Positions 8,659 to 18,784 of a stretch of DNA of 64,000 nt are shown piece by piece (the stretch's first letter is position 1; each line of letters starts with the position of its first letter). The stretch lies in NCBI RefSeq assembly GCF_015709455.1, contig NZ_JADNQW010000005.1, forward strand, positions 62,001 through 126,000, in the 5' to 3' direction. A program made the position numbers and the translations under genes. The notes beneath the pieces are model-generated. The model was not told where the DNA came from. It worked only from the letters and a program-made list of their open reading frames with translations, and made no database searches. The stretch comes from Methylosinus sp. H3A (GTDB lineage: Bacteria > Pseudomonadota > Alphaproteobacteria > Rhizobiales > Beijerinckiaceae).

Positions 8659-10017
8659 TCAGAAGCTCGGATCTATGCCGCCCGTCGCCAGAAAATGCTC
8701 GAGCCAGTGGATGTCGTAGACCCCGTTCTGAACGTCTGCGTTGCGCACCAGCGTGCGGAACAATGGCAGCGTCGTGTCGACGCCGTCGATGATGAACTCG
8801 TCCAGCGAGCGCCGCAGACGCATCAGCGCCTCGGTGCGGTTGCGGCCGTGGACGATGAGCTTGCCGATCAGCGAATCGTAATTGGGCGGGATCGTATAGC
8901 CCTGATAGGCCGAGGAATCGACGCGCACGCCGACGCCGCCCGGCGGATGATAATAGGCGATGCGTCCGGGCGAGGGCCGAAAGCTCGACGGATGCTCGGC
9001 GTTCACGCGACATTCGATCGCATGGCCCCAGAACCAGATATCCTCCTGCCGCAGCGACAGAGGCGAGCCGGCTGCGACGCGAATCTGCTCGCTGACGAGA
9101 TCGACGCCGGTCACCGCCTCCGTCACCGGATGCTCGACCTGGATGCGCGTGTTCATCTCGATGAAGTAGAAGGAGCCGTTCTCATAGAGAAACTCGATCG
9201 TGCCGGCGCCGGCGTATTGAATTTCGCGCATCGCCTTGGCGCAGACTTCGCCGATCTCGCCGCGCTGCTCGTCATTGAGGGCGGGCGAAGGGCTCTCCTC
9301 CCACACTTTCTGATGGCGACGCTGCAGCGAGCAGTCGCGCTCGCCGAGATGTATCGCCTCCCCCTTGCCGTCGCCGAACACCTGGATTTCGATATGCCGC
9401 GGCTTGTCGAGATATTTCTCGAGATAGACGGTGTCATCGCCGAAAGCGGCCTTCGCCTCGGCGCGCGCGGTGCCGAGGGCGGAGTGCAGCTCGGCCTCGC
9501 TGCGGGCGACCTTCATGCCGCGGCCGCCGCCGCCGGAGGCCGCCTTCACCAGCACGGGATAGCCGATTTTCGCGGCCACCTCGGCGCCCTCTTTGTCGTC
9601 GGTGATCGGCCCGTCGGAGCCCGGCACGCAGGGGATGCCGAGGCGACGCGCCGTGGCCTTGGCCTCGATCTTGTCGCCCATCAGGCGAATGTGCTCGGCC
9701 TTCGGCCCGATGAAGGTGAGCCCGTGCTCGGAGACGATCTCGGCGAACCGGGCGTTCTCGGAGAGGAAGCCATAGCCCGGATGCACGGCGTCGGCGCCGG
9801 TGATCTCGCAGGCCGACAGCAGCGCCGGAATGTTGAGATAGGATTCGCGCGCCGCCGGCGGCCCGATGCAAACCGATTCGTCGGCGAGCTTCACATGCAT
9901 GGCGTCGGCGTCGGCCGTCGAATGCACGGCCACCGTGGCGATGCCGAGTTCCTTGGCTGCGCGTAGAATACGAAGCGCGATTTCGCCGCGATTGGCGATG
10001 AGAATCTTGTCGAACAT
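8659..10017 (-). CDS. accC: Biotin carboxylase subunit of acetyl-CoA carboxylase
   Basis: This 452-residue ATP-grasp enzyme carboxylates the biotin carried by AccB using ATP and bicarbonate, the first step of fatty-acid synthesis. It begins [25 protein letters not shown], has the glycine-rich ATP loop [12 protein letters not shown] near residue 163 and the metal and catalytic segment [16 protein letters not shown] near residue 285. Length matches E. coli AccC (449). It follows accB by 11 bases on the same strand and is therefore the last gene of an aroQ-accB-accC unit. An IS5 transposase remnant converges on its 3' end. Confidence 0.97.
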   Translation of the reverse strand: MFDKILIANRGEIALRILRAAKELGIATVAVHSTADADAMHVKLADESVCIGPPAARESYLNIPALLSACEITGADAVHPGYGFLSENARFAEIVSEHGLTFIGPKAEHIRLMGDKIEAKATARRLGIPCVPGSDGPITDDKEGAEVAAKIGYPVLVKAASGGGGRGMKVARSEAELHSALGTARAEAKAAFGDDTVYLEKYLDKPRHIEIQVFGDGKGEAIHLGERDCSLQRRHQKVWEESPSPALNDEQRGEIGEVCAKAMREIQYAGAGTIEFLYENGSFYFIEMNTRIQVEHPVTEAVTGVDLVSEQIRVAAGSPLSLRQEDIWFWGHAIECRVNAEHPSSFRPSPGRIAYYHPPGGVGVRVDSSAYQGYTIPPNYDSLIGKLIVHGRNRTEALMRLRRSLDEFIIDGVDTTLPLFRTLVRNADVQNGVYDIHWLEHFLATGGIDPSF

Positions 10018-10028
10018 GCGCGCCCGCC

Positions 10029-10568
10029 CTATTCGATCACGAGGAGCGGTTCGCCATATTCGACCGGCTGTCCGTCTTCGACCAATATCGCCGTCACCAC
10101 GCCGCCCTTGGGCGCGACAATGTCGTTGAAGGTCTTCATCGCCTCGATGAGCAGCAGCTTGTCGCCGGCGGTGACGCGCGCGCCGACTTCGACGAAGGGC
10201 TTGGCGTCCGGGCTCGGCCGCAGATAGGCGGTGCCGACCATGGGCGATTTCAGCGCGTCGGCGTGCTCGGCCGGCGCGGCGGCGGGCCCCGGCGTAGCGC
10301 CCCGAGCGGCGGGCGCCTGCGGCGGAGCGACGGGCGCCGGCGCATAGGCCGGCAGAGCGATCGTCGCATGGGTCGGCGCGGCGGCCGGCGTGCGAGCGGC
10401 GCGAATGCGCAGATCGCCCTTCTGGACCTCGATCTCGGTCAGATCGCTGTCGCCGAGCAGGCGCGCGATCTCACGCAGCAGCTCGGTGTCGACGCCGGCG
10501 GCTCCGGCGGCGGCTTTGGGTTTCGCGGCGGGGGTGGAAGGGCGACGAGTTTGTACTTTGCGCGCCAT
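10029..10568 (-). CDS. accB: Biotin carboxyl carrier protein of acetyl-CoA carboxylase
   Basis: This 179-residue carrier holds biotin on the lysine of [14 protein letters not shown], near residue 140; EAMKTF is the form usual in alphaproteobacteria in place of EAMKMM. The N-terminal domain ([30 protein letters not shown]) is followed by an Ala/Pro-rich linker of about 50 residues and then the biotinyl domain, beginning near [18 protein letters not shown]. It acts with AccC and with the carboxyltransferase AccAD, encoded elsewhere. It starts six bases after the aroQ stop codon, pointing to a shared transcript. Confidence 0.96.
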   Translation of the reverse strand: MARKVQTRRPSTPAAKPKAAAGAAGVDTELLREIARLLGDSDLTEIEVQKGDLRIRAARTPAAAPTHATIALPAYAPAPVAPPQAPAARGATPGPAAAPAEHADALKSPMVGTAYLRPSPDAKPFVEVGARVTAGDKLLLIEAMKTFNDIVAPKGGVVTAILVEDGQPVEYGEPLLVIE

Positions 10569-10574
10569 GATTGC

Positions 10575-11018
10575 TCAGGTCTTTCTTTCTTCTCGATCGA
10601 ACAAAGCGTCCAGCGCCAGAACATAAGATTGGGCTCCGAAACCGGCGATGACGCCGCGAGCCACGGGCGCGATGAAGGAGTGCCGCCGAAAACTCTCCCG
10701 CGCATGCACATTGGAGAGATGCACTTCGACGACCGTCGCTCCCGAGCCCTTGATGGCGTCGTGGAGCGCGATCGACGTATGGGTGAAGGCCCCAGCGTTG
10801 AGAATCACCGGCGCGCCCGCCCTGCCCGCCTCCTGGATCCAGTCCACGAGGTCGCCCTCATGGTTGGACTGCCGGAATATGAGCCCGAGCCCGCGGGCGG
10901 CGCAGATCTCGGCCAGCCGCGCCTCGATATCGTCGAGGGTCGCGCGACCGTAAATGTCGGGCTCGCGCGTCCCGAGCAGATTGAGATTTGGGCCGTTGAT
11001 GACGTGGACGGCGGGCAT
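10575..11018 (-). CDS. aroQ: Type II 3-dehydroquinate dehydratase
   Basis: The 147-residue enzyme dehydrates 3-dehydroquinate to 3-dehydroshikimate in the shikimate pathway. All four family signatures are present in order: GPNLNLLGTREPDIYG with the catalytic Tyr, RQSNHEGDLVDWI, LNAGAFTHTSIALHDA, and EVHLSNVHARESFRRHS with the catalytic His. Length is normal for the dodecameric type II enzymes. AGGA lies six bases before the ATG. It heads the aroQ-accB-accC unit, an arrangement widespread in alphaproteobacteria. Confidence 0.96.
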   Translation of the reverse strand: MPAVHVINGPNLNLLGTREPDIYGRATLDDIEARLAEICAARGLGLIFRQSNHEGDLVDWIQEAGRAGAPVILNAGAFTHTSIALHDAIKGSGATVVEVHLSNVHARESFRRHSFIAPVARGVIAGFGAQSYVLALDALFDREERKT

Positions 11019-11101
11019 GAGGATCCTGGACGAAGGGCGCGCGCCGCGCCGGCGGGGCCCCTTCTAGCCTCATTGCCGCCGCGAAGGAAGCCCCGCCTCC
11101 G

Positions 11102-11884
11102 TCAGCAGACCGTCTTGCCGCATTTGCGCGCATTGTCGATCTTGGCTTTGAGCGGCTGATAGCCGACCGCGCCCACGATGACCTCCTTGCCCAGCACCCA
11201 GGAGGGCGTGCCGCTCAGATTGAGGCTGTCGGCGAGCTCCATGACCTCTTTGATCGAGGCCTTGACCTCGGGGCTCTTGGCGTCCTTCTCGAGCTTGGCG
11301 GTGTCGGCCCCCAGCTCCTTGGCGACGGCGATCGCCTGGGCCTTGCCGACCGAGCCGCGCGTATTGAGCAGCTTGCGGTGGAATTCGTAGAATTTCTCCG
11401 GCTTGAACTGCAGACGCAGGGCGGTCGCGATCTCGGCCGCCTCGACCGAGCCGGCGCCGAGCACGGGGAAATCCTTCAGCACGACGCGCAGCTTCGAGTC
11501 GCCGTCGATGAGCTTGGCGACATCGTCCAGCGCGCGTTTGCAATAGCCGCAATTATAGTCGAAAAACTCGACCAGAGTGACGTCGCCCGACGGATTGCCG
11601 ATCACCGCCTGATTGGGCGAATTGAACAGCCGGTCGGCGCTCTGAGTCACGGCCTTCTGCCGGGAATCGGCCTCGGCGACCTTCTGGCGGCGATCGAGCT
11701 CGTCGATCGCGTCGCGAATCACTTCCGGATTGGCGATCAGATAGTCGTGGACGATCTTCTCGATCTCGGCTTTTTGCGGGACGGCGGTCTGCGCGCGCAG
11801 CGGCGCGACGACGGCGAGGCCGACGACCGCGGCGACAGTGGCGCGGGCCAGAGCGCTTCCGTCAAAAAATTGGGCGAGCCGCAT
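11102..11884 (-). CDS. DsbA-family periplasmic thiol oxidoreductase
   Basis: The 260-residue protein has a signal peptide (MRLAQFFDGSALARATVAAVVGL to about LRAQ) and a DsbA/Com1-type thioredoxin fold with the active site FFDYNCGYCKRA (Cys-Gly-Tyr-Cys) near residue 118 and the cis-Pro segment GTPSWVLG near residue 225. It should catalyse disulfide formation or isomerisation in the periplasm. An N-terminal helical extension (IEKIVHDYLIANPEVIRDAI) is typical of this subfamily. The ATG at 11884 has GGAG upstream, favouring it over a longer frame that runs into lptD. It sits 46 bases after lptD, whose product needs a disulfide, so a functional link is attractive but inferred. Confidence 0.9.
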   Translation of the reverse strand: MRLAQFFDGSALARATVAAVVGLAVVAPLRAQTAVPQKAEIEKIVHDYLIANPEVIRDAIDELDRRQKVAEADSRQKAVTQSADRLFNSPNQAVIGNPSGDVTLVEFFDYNCGYCKRALDDVAKLIDGDSKLRVVLKDFPVLGAGSVEAAEIATALRLQFKPEKFYEFHRKLLNTRGSVGKAQAIAVAKELGADTAKLEKDAKSPEVKASIKEVMELADSLNLSGTPSWVLGKEVIVGAVGYQPLKAKIDNARKCGKTVC

Positions 11885-11930
11885 GGGGATCTCCTCGAAG
11901 GGTTCGGAACGTCGCGGCGACGTTCGCTCG

Positions 11931-14555
11931 TCAGGGCAGTGTGCGCACGCCGTCGTTGAGTTGGAGCGAGCCGAGCCCATAGTTGAACTTGGCGTCGCCC
12001 AGCGTGCGCAATTGCAACGACACCATGATCGTCTGGTTCCGCGAGAGCCCGGTCGAGGTGTTCCCTTGGAAGACCGACGAATAATTGATCGAAAAAGTGG
12101 TGCACTCGTCCTTGTAGCCGCCCCCGAGGCCCAGCGCGGCGACCGAGAACAAAGGTGCCGATCCCGTGATGGTGCTGCCGGTCAGCGTGATATTGCTCGC
12201 CGGAGATATGGTCAAGGAATTATAGAGATAGCGGCTCATGTCGAAGGTGGCGGAGCCGGTGAGGAAATAATTCTTGGTGATATCGTAGCGGCCGTTCACG
12301 GACATGCCCTGGCGGCGCTGGTCGAAGCCGATGACCGGCTGCGACGCGTAATTGGCGTATTGCAGATTGACCGTGAGCGGATCGAGCTTGAACGAGGCGA
12401 CGACGTCGATGCGGCGTCCGCGCAATCCGTCCGGATCGAAACGCCCCTTGCCGACGATGCTGAAGAAGGACGAGGGCGCGACGGCGAGACGGCCGACCCA
12501 GTCCGAGGTGCGCGTGTCGAGGCCGGAGGAGAGGCCCACATTTGCCGCGTCGGCGGTGGAATAGCCGTTCTTGCCGGCCAGTTGCCGCGATTGGCCGACG
12601 AGCGCGTTGACGAAGCCGCCATTGGCGAAGGTCAGCGTGCCCTGGCCGCCATAATTGACGCGCGTGCCGGTCTCGAAACGATCGTAGCCGGAATATTTGC
12701 TCCATTCGAACAGATTCGAATCGTCGAAGACGAGGCTCTGCGCGTCCATATTGACGAGCGAGGGGATCGACGACTGGTTCGGCCGCGCCACCACCTGGGC
12801 GATCGGCTCGACGACGAGATCGCCGAGATTGCTGCGGGCGAGGATGGGATAGCGCCATTCGACGCCGCCGCCCGGCGTCGCCTGCCCGCGAAACACGCTG
12901 TCCGCGCCATTGACGAACAGCGACTGCGCGGAATTGGGGATCGGCTGACCCATGCTGTTGTAGGCGGCGTAGGAATTGTTCGTGTCATAGTCGAGATAGG
13001 AGCCCGTCACGCGCGTGAAGGCGAAGGGCGTCCAGGCGCCGCCGATGGGATCGATGATCCGGCGCCGCCAGGAGGCCATCGCCGTCGCATGCTGATAGTC
13101 GCCGCCGATGCCGCGCAGCAGACAGCCGCTCTTGTAAGGGTCGACCGACGGCGAGTAGAGCTGGCAGACATTGTAGAGGCCATAGAGCGAATCGAGCGTG
13201 CGCGGCTGGATCGACTCGTAATTGGCGATGCTCGCCGAGGTGCTGGTGAAATTGGCGTCCAGCGTGATCTCGCCGCCTATGCCGAAGGTCTTGGCGGGAT
13301 CGACGTCGAAAGCGCGATTATAGTCGAGCAGAGGATGCACGACCGGCTGCTGCGCCTGCACGTCATTGGCCGACAGGCCTTGGAAGTAGTAGCCGCGCAG
13401 ATCGAAATAGCTCCGCGGTCCCTGCCCGGTCAAATAGACGGTCGAGGACGCTTCGCGGAAGAAGTAGTTCTGCAGAAAGCTGTTATATTGCTTATAGTCC
13501 TGCAGGAAATAGCGATCGCTGAGCGCGGTGATGTCCCAGCCGAAGCGCCAATAGTCGTTGATCGCGAACTCGCCATTCGAATAAACCGAGCCGCGCCAAC
13601 GCTCGTTGCGCGCGCCATAGGGCGCGATGGTGAAGGCGCTGGGGTCGCTGACATGCGTGCCCTCGGCGCGGATGATATAGGAGCCGTTCTCCAGCCGGTG
13701 GCGGAATTCCGCCGAGAGGAAAGGCCCCTGCCGGGTGAAGCCCGTCGGCGTGACAGTGAGGTCGTAATCGGGCGCGAGCGCCCAGTAATAGGGCACGCCG
13801 ATGCCGAGGCCGAGCTGCTGGCGATAGGTCAGCTGCGGATTGAGGAAGCCCGATTTGCGCTTCACCGAAGGGTCGGCCGACCAGAAATAGGGGACATAGG
13901 CGATCGGCGTCCCGAACAGCTCGAGCGAGGCGTCCTCGTAATAGATCACCTTCTCGTCATTGTCGTGGATGATGCGCTTGGCGTGGACCATCCACAGCCG
14001 CGGCTTGCTCGGATCGTCCTGGCAAGCGTCGCAGGCCGTATAGGAGCCCTGCTCGAAGGTCATGACCTCGCCCGTGCGCTCCGCGTGGGGCGAGGTGAAA
14101 TGGGTGCTTTCGGCGCTCTCGACCTGCAGGCTGTCGATGAAGCCGTTCTTGAAGTCGTCGGTGAAGTCGAAGCGATCGGCGTAGGCGACCGTTCCGTCCT
14201 TCTCGGTCAGCTTGGCGTGGCCTTCCGCGAAGACGCGCTGCGTATTGCGGTCATAGACGACGCGATCCGCCTCCAGCACCCGGCCCTTGTAATAGATCTG
14301 CACCGCGCCCCGCGCGGTGACGATGTTGCGGCGCTCGTCATAGGCGAGCTCCTTGGCCTCCACCACCATGCGCTGCGCGCTCTCGGGCGGCGGAACGGCG
14401 AGCGGCTGCGCGCGTGCGGCAACGGGCGCCGCGGCGATGAGCGCCGCCAGAACGGGGAAGAGCCTAGAGACGATACGCGAACGCGCGGGCGCGGAGCGAG
14501 CGAGCTCCGCCTCCAGCTTAGTTTCGCGAGAGCGGCGACGACGGCGAAGGCCCAT
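11931..14555 (-). CDS. lptD: LPS-assembly outer-membrane protein LptD
   Basis: LptD is the outer-membrane barrel that inserts lipopolysaccharide into the outer leaflet. The 874-residue protein begins MGLRRRRRSRETK; its start overlaps the lptG stop (TGATG), with GGAGGA just upstream. A signal peptide ends near VAARA. The OstA domain follows (VVEAKELAYDERRNIVTARGAVQIYYKGR), then YTACDACQDDPSKPRLW, a Cys pair conserved in alphaproteobacterial LptD, and a long Tyr-rich barrel. DECTTFSINYS near the C-terminus supplies a partner Cys for the essential inter-domain disulfide. It is translationally coupled to lptG. SurA, PdxA and KsgA genes that commonly follow in relatives are absent; a DsbA-like gene follows instead. 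Confidence 0.95.
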   Translation of the reverse strand: MGLRRRRRSRETKLEAELARSAPARSRIVSRLFPVLAALIAAAPVAARAQPLAVPPPESAQRMVVEAKELAYDERRNIVTARGAVQIYYKGRVLEADRVVYDRNTQRVFAEGHAKLTEKDGTVAYADRFDFTDDFKNGFIDSLQVESAESTHFTSPHAERTGEVMTFEQGSYTACDACQDDPSKPRLWMVHAKRIIHDNDEKVIYYEDASLELFGTPIAYVPYFWSADPSVKRKSGFLNPQLTYRQQLGLGIGVPYYWALAPDYDLTVTPTGFTRQGPFLSAEFRHRLENGSYIIRAEGTHVSDPSAFTIAPYGARNERWRGSVYSNGEFAINDYWRFGWDITALSDRYFLQDYKQYNSFLQNYFFREASSTVYLTGQGPRSYFDLRGYYFQGLSANDVQAQQPVVHPLLDYNRAFDVDPAKTFGIGGEITLDANFTSTSASIANYESIQPRTLDSLYGLYNVCQLYSPSVDPYKSGCLLRGIGGDYQHATAMASWRRRIIDPIGGAWTPFAFTRVTGSYLDYDTNNSYAAYNSMGQPIPNSAQSLFVNGADSVFRGQATPGGGVEWRYPILARSNLGDLVVEPIAQVVARPNQSSIPSLVNMDAQSLVFDDSNLFEWSKYSGYDRFETGTRVNYGGQGTLTFANGGFVNALVGQSRQLAGKNGYSTADAANVGLSSGLDTRTSDWVGRLAVAPSSFFSIVGKGRFDPDGLRGRRIDVVASFKLDPLTVNLQYANYASQPVIGFDQRRQGMSVNGRYDITKNYFLTGSATFDMSRYLYNSLTISPASNITLTGSTITGSAPLFSVAALGLGGGYKDECTTFSINYSSVFQGNTSTGLSRNQTIMVSLQLRTLGDAKFNYGLGSLQLNDGVRTLP

Positions 14556-15640
14556 CAGCCGTCCTCCGAATGCAAAAGAGCGAGCGCACCCAACATGCTT
14601 CCGACAAGAGCAGGAGACCAAGCAGCGACCAGCGGGCTGATGACGCCTGCGCCACCCAGATCGGAAAAGATTTTCGTGCCGATATAAAGCACGAAGCCCG
14701 ATACGACGCCACCCGAAATGGTCCGTGCGATTCCGCCAAATCGAAAGAATCTTAATGAAAAGGAAGCGGCGACGAGAACCATGGCGACGAGCAGTAGCGG
14801 CCGCGCCAGAAGTGTCTGAAACTGCAGCGTGTAGCCGGTGGCGTCGAGGCCCGCGTCGCGCGTGCTGTCGCCGAGCCGCGGCAGATCCCAGAAGGGCGCC
14901 CCCTGCGGCGGTGTCGCCGCCGAGGCGAGCTGCTCGGGCGTCAGATCGGTCGCCAGCAGATAGGAGCCGACCGCACGCGATTCTTCGCCCGGCGCGCTGA
15001 CGCGGGCGTCCTCGAGCACGAAGACCCCGGCGAGCAGCCTGGCGCGCGCCGCCTCGACGCGCTCGAGGAAGACGCCGTCCTTCTGATAGACATTGACGCT
15101 GATCCCGTCGAGCGCGAGGCCCCCCGCCCGCACATTGACCGCATGCATGATCGCCTGGCCGTCGACGCCGTTGAGACGGAACCATTTGCCATGGTCGACG
15201 CGCACGCTGCCTTCGACGCCGAAGAGATCGAGCTCCATCTGATCCGAGCGCATCTTCATATTCGCCGAGACCGGATTATAGAGCGTGACCGAGACGACCC
15301 CGATCGTCCCCGCGACCAGCGCCGGCGGCAGCAGGAACTGCCAGACCGACATGCCGGAGGCGCGCGCCACGACGAGCTCGAGCTTGCGGGTCAGATCGAC
15401 GAAAGTCGCCATGGAGCCGAACAGCACTGCGAAGGGGAGAATCATCTCCGCCGTCGCCGGCACGCGCAGGACCGTCATCAGCGCCACCGTGCCGGCGCCG
15501 GCCTGCGGAATGTCGCCGGCGCGCCGCAGCAGCTCCACGAAATAGACGACGAACATGAGGCAGAACATGGTGACGAAGATCGCCATGATCGTCTTGGCGA
15601 ATCGCGCCGCCAGATAGCGCGTGATCGTGGCTCCGATCAT
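14555..15640 (-). CDS. lptG: LPS export permease LptG (YjgP/YjgQ family)
   Basis: The 361-residue inner-membrane protein begins MIGATITRYLAARFAKT and has three N-terminal membrane segments (IMAIFVTMFCLMFVVYFVEL, then two near residues 55-120), a periplasmic beta-jellyroll, and three C-terminal segments (LLARPLLLVAMVLVAASFSL and following). This is the LptF/LptG topology of the LptB2FG transporter that extracts LPS from the inner membrane. The ATG at 15640 has GAGG upstream. The order lptG-lptD, and membrane length, favour LptG over LptF. The partner LptF, normally immediately upstream, is not between here and pepA. Confidence 0.9.
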   Translation of the reverse strand: MIGATITRYLAARFAKTIMAIFVTMFCLMFVVYFVELLRRAGDIPQAGAGTVALMTVLRVPATAEMILPFAVLFGSMATFVDLTRKLELVVARASGMSVWQFLLPPALVAGTIGVVSVTLYNPVSANMKMRSDQMELDLFGVEGSVRVDHGKWFRLNGVDGQAIMHAVNVRAGGLALDGISVNVYQKDGVFLERVEAARARLLAGVFVLEDARVSAPGEESRAVGSYLLATDLTPEQLASAATPPQGAPFWDLPRLGDSTRDAGLDATGYTLQFQTLLARPLLLVAMVLVAASFSLRFFRFGGIARTISGGVVSGFVLYIGTKIFSDLGGAGVISPLVAAWSPALVGSMLGALALLHSEDG

Positions 15641-16480
15641 GCGGACCTCGCGCGGCGGGGCGACGGCGGCATATGTCGCGCGGAATCGATCGCCATCGCC
15701 TGTCGCCGCCCCTCCCCCATGCGCCGCGCTCCCCGGTCCGGCGCGCCCCATATTCCGAGCCGCTTCGCTAGACGCTCCGCCGCCGCGGCGCAAGCCGAGG
15801 CCGGCGCCGAGGTCCGTCGCGCCCGATAGAAGCTGCCTCGCGCTCGAGGCTTTTCCTGGGCGAAGCGCCTCGCCGGCGCTCTGTCGGCCGAACGCCGCCG
15901 GGGCGAGCGCTCACCTTGCGCCCCAAGTCCGACGACCGCTCCGCCCTGCGTTGCGAAGACATCACGCCGCCGGGCGCCGTCTCCCGTCGGCCGGGCATTC
16001 GTGGCCAGCCGAAGCTAGAGCGAGACAAAAATATAGCAACATCATAATGTTGATCGCCGAGCGCGTGCGGCCCTCGGGTTCGGTCCCACTGGGGCGGAGC
16101 CGGCTATTTTCCTCGGCCGCTGGGCCGAGGGCGCCGGGTCGGCGACCCGCCTCCTTCTCATTCCCAGGTTTCTTGCGCCGTACCGATTGCGTCGGGAGTT
16201 GTGGTTGGCCGCCCTCTCGCTCCGCCCCGTCTGCTCGGCCTACGCCCTCCCGACACCGCAACAAAATCGCGAAAGCCCCGCGTTCGGCAAACCCCGGCAG
16301 GATTCCACCTTATTTTCGCGGAGCGCTGTCCAAATAGGCGAGGCCGGCTCTTCCTAATCCCTCATGCCAGCTCTCGCTGGCCTCCTCAGTAGGCAGGGGA
16401 ATCGCAGATGAGTATAAGGGCATTGCGCGGGAGGTAGAGAAGGATTCATTCAGGAGGCTTCTCGATTCGGGGAGGCTCCC
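15641..16480. other. Gene-free stretch where lptF would be expected
   Basis: About 840 bases upstream of lptG with no credible gene. The open frames on either strand are Arg/Pro/Ser-rich and carry no motif. I looked for LptF features (a start like MKLIERYIxRR and six membrane segments) and found none. Several GC-rich inverted segments occur (for example CCTCGGCCGCTGGGCCGAGG near 16110), and an AT-rich patch lies at 16025-16050. Confidence 0.5.
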
Positions 16481-16729
16481 GTGCAGGCTCTCATCTCGAT
16501 TTTCCGCCAAGTTCACGATCCTCGCGACATCAACGCCCGGCACGATTGCGCGTCTATGCTGTTCGTCGCCCTGATGGCGACGCTGTGCGGGGCCAAGAAT
16601 TGCGTCGATATCGCCGATTTCGCCGCCGCCAATGAACACGATCTCGCCGAGATCATCGATCTGCCGCATGGTCCCGACCCCGCCAAGCCGCTCGCACGAC
16701 GCAACACTAAAACAGATTATGGAACATAG
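16481..16729 (+). pseudogene. ISAs1-family transposase remnant (N-terminal part)
   Basis: A GTG start preceded by GGGGAGG opens an 82-residue frame (QALISIFRQVHDPRDINARHDCASML, then MATLCGAKNCVDIADFAA). This matches the N-terminal transposase-associated domain of ISAs1-type elements (the DPRD...G...L pattern). The frame leaves the family near residue 70 (LPHGPDPAKPL) and stops at 16727 with no DDE catalytic residues. It is a truncated element between pepA and lptG, where the lptF gene is expected. Confidence 0.65.
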
Positions 16730-16829
16730 AGCCTAAGCGTGACGAAGCCGATAAAGTCGATACCAGATTGTCAAGGGGCTGACGTCTACGCGAAGCGATT
16801 TCCCCAAAAAATCTTCCGACATGGTTAAG

Positions 16830-16850
16830 AGGGGGCTCCAAAGGCCCCCT
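16830..16850 (-). terminator. Possible terminator hairpin downstream of tRNA-Glu
   Basis: A perfect 7-bp stem, AGGGGGC/GCCCCCT, encloses a 7-base loop. Read on the minus strand it lies 180 bases beyond the tRNA-Glu 3' end and is followed by TCTTAACC, which is only weakly T-rich. A terminator for the tRNA transcript is plausible but not certain. Confidence 0.35.
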
Positions 16851-17029
16851 ACTCTAGCCGCCATCGCCAAGCCCATCGAGTGCCGTGAACCTAAACCTTA
16901 CATCGACTTTTAGGCTCGAATCGGAGGGCCGGATTTTCGTCATTCCGTCGGGATTTATTCGGCATTCAGGCCGATTTTTCGGTCTGCCGAAATCTCGTAA
17001 CTAATTGAAAAATAATAGTTTTTAAACCG

Positions 17030-17105
17030 TGGCGCTCCCTACCGGACTCGAACCGGTGTTTTCGCCGTGAGAGGGCGACGTCCTGGGCCACTAGACGAAG
17101 GGAGC
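17030..17105 (-). tRNA. tRNA-Glu (anticodon CUC)
   Basis: Minus-strand cloverleaf: acceptor GCTCCCT pairs with AGGGAGC, D-arm with GTCTAGTGGCC, anticodon stem TCGCC/GGCGA around CTCTCAC giving anticodon CTC, T-arm with GGTTCGAGTCC, discriminator G and an encoded CCA (17032-17030). It lies 120 bases downstream of pepA on the same strand. Confidence 0.95.
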
Positions 17106-17224
17106 GGACGAGGGGGTCTATAGACTGCTCCGGTCGGTCGAGCAAGAGGTTATCCGACAGAGGTTATCCGCCGCGCCATCGGCGACTTGCCGCCCTGCCG
17201 ACGGTCGGCGGGGCGGCGCGCTTG

Positions 17225-18784
17225 TCAGCCTTCGTAATAATCCTTCACCAGACGGTCGAGCAGCCGCACGCCCCAGCCAGAAGCCCAGCTCTGGTTGATG
17301 TCCGAGCTCGGCGAGCCCATGCCGGTCCCGGCTATGTCGAGATGCGCCCAGGGCGTCTTGTCGACGAATCGCTCCAAAAATTGCGCCGCCGTGATCGAGC
17401 CGGCGTGGCGGCCGCCCGTGTTCTTCATATCGGCGAATTTCGAATCGATGAGCTTGTCATAGGCTGGGCCCATCGGCAGGCGCCAGAGCTTCTCGCCCGT
17501 CGCCTTGCCGGCCTCGAGGATGCGACCCGCCAGCTCGTCATTGTTGGAGAAGAGGCCCGCATGCTCCTGCCCCAGCGCCACCAGAATAGCGCCCGTCAGC
17601 GTCGCGAGATCGATGATGAAGGCCGGCTTGTATTTGTCCTTCACATGCCAGAGCGCGTCGGCGAGCACGAGCCGGCCTTCCGCGTCGGTATTGATGATCT
17701 CGATCGTCTGGCCCGACAGCGAGGTGACGATGTCGCCCGGCCTCTGCGCCTCTCCCGAGGGCATGTTCTCGACGAGGCCGAGCACGCCGATGACATTGGC
17801 CTTGGCCTTGCGCGTCGCGAGCGCATGGAGAAGGCCAGTCACCGCCGCGGCGCCGGCCATATCGCCCTTCATATCCTCCATGCTGGCCGCCGGCTTGATG
17901 GAAATGCCGCCGGTGTCGAAGCAGACGCCCTTGCCCACGAAGGCGACGGGCTGCGCGCCGGGGGCGCCGCCGTTCCAGCGTAGAATCACCACGCGGCTCG
18001 GACGGGCCGAGCCCTGGCCGACGCCGAGAAGCGCCCGGAAACCAAGGGCCTGCAGCGCAGGCACGTCGAGAATCTCCACTTCCACGCCGAGATCGGCGAG
18101 CTTGGCGGCGCGGCGGGCGAACTCCTCCGGATAGAGGACATTGGCGGGCTCGTTGACGAGATCGCGGGCGATGACGACGCCCTCCGCGAGGCCCAGCGAT
18201 TGCGCGATCGCGCCGCGGGCGGCTTCGGGATCGGCGATGGCCACAGCGGCCTCGCTCGCGCCCTCGCGCTCGGAATCGTCTTTCTTCTTCTTGGTGCGAT
18301 AGAGGTCGAACTTATAGGCGCGCAGCTCCGCTCCGAGCGCGAATTGGCCTGCCGCGGCGGAAAGATCGGCCGGGGCCTCGGGCGGATCGAAGACGACCAG
18401 CGCAGCCTGGCCCTGACCGAGCTTGGCCGCCGCATGGCCGCCGAGGCCGAGGAAATCGTCGAACGTCTCGACCTTGTCGGCGGCTTCGCCCTCCGAGGCG
18501 GCGCCGACGCCGAGAACGAGCAGGCGGCCGACCGCAGGCAGCCCCTGAGGGGCGTAGAGATCGAGCGACGTTCCGCGCTTGCCTGTGAATTTCGCCGCGG
18601 CGGCGGCGCGCGTCAGTTGGGGAAGCGTCTCTTTCAGGATCGTTTCTGATTCCGAGCCGAAGCGGAGCTTGGCGCCGGCGAGAACGATCAGGACGAGAGG
18701 TCTGCCGCCCTCCTCCGGAGCCGCCGACAAGCGCCGCTCCGCCTCGCCGAAAGACAATGCTTCGATTTTCACATAGGCGGACAT
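17225..18784 (-). CDS. pepA: Leucyl aminopeptidase (M17 family)
   Basis: The 519-residue cytosolic metallopeptidase removes N-terminal residues from peptides; PepA homologues also act as DNA-binding proteins in some bacteria. The M17 signature [14 protein letters not shown] lies near residue 360. The metal and catalytic residues are in [32 protein letters not shown] near residues 275-305. The start [12 protein letters not shown] at 18784 is supported by AGAGG. In many Hyphomicrobiales pepA neighbours the lptF-lptG-lptD genes, which fits its position here despite the intervening remnant. Confidence 0.95.
   Translation of the reverse strand: MSAYVKIEALSFGEAERRLSAAPEEGGRPLVLIVLAGAKLRFGSESETILKETLPQLTRAAAAAKFTGKRGTSLDLYAPQGLPAVGRLLVLGVGAASEGEAADKVETFDDFLGLGGHAAAKLGQGQAALVVFDPPEAPADLSAAAGQFALGAELRAYKFDLYRTKKKKDDSEREGASEAAVAIADPEAARGAIAQSLGLAEGVVIARDLVNEPANVLYPEEFARRAAKLADLGVEVEILDVPALQALGFRALLGVGQGSARPSRVVILRWNGGAPGAQPVAFVGKGVCFDTGGISIKPAASMEDMKGDMAGAAAVTGLLHALATRKAKANVIGVLGLVENMPSGEAQRPGDIVTSLSGQTIEIINTDAEGRLVLADALWHVKDKYKPAFIIDLATLTGAILVALGQEHAGLFSNNDELAGRILEAGKATGEKLWRLPMGPAYDKLIDSKFADMKNTGGRHAGSITAAQFLERFVDKTPWAHLDIAGTGMGSPSSDINQSWASGWGVRLLDRLVKDYYEG

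Noticed and set aside
12000..14687. A 949-codon open frame on the plus strand across lptD
   Set aside because: It is the antisense of a well-supported lptD: Arg/Ile/Ala-rich, without motifs or a ribosome site. Long antisense frames are common at this GC content.
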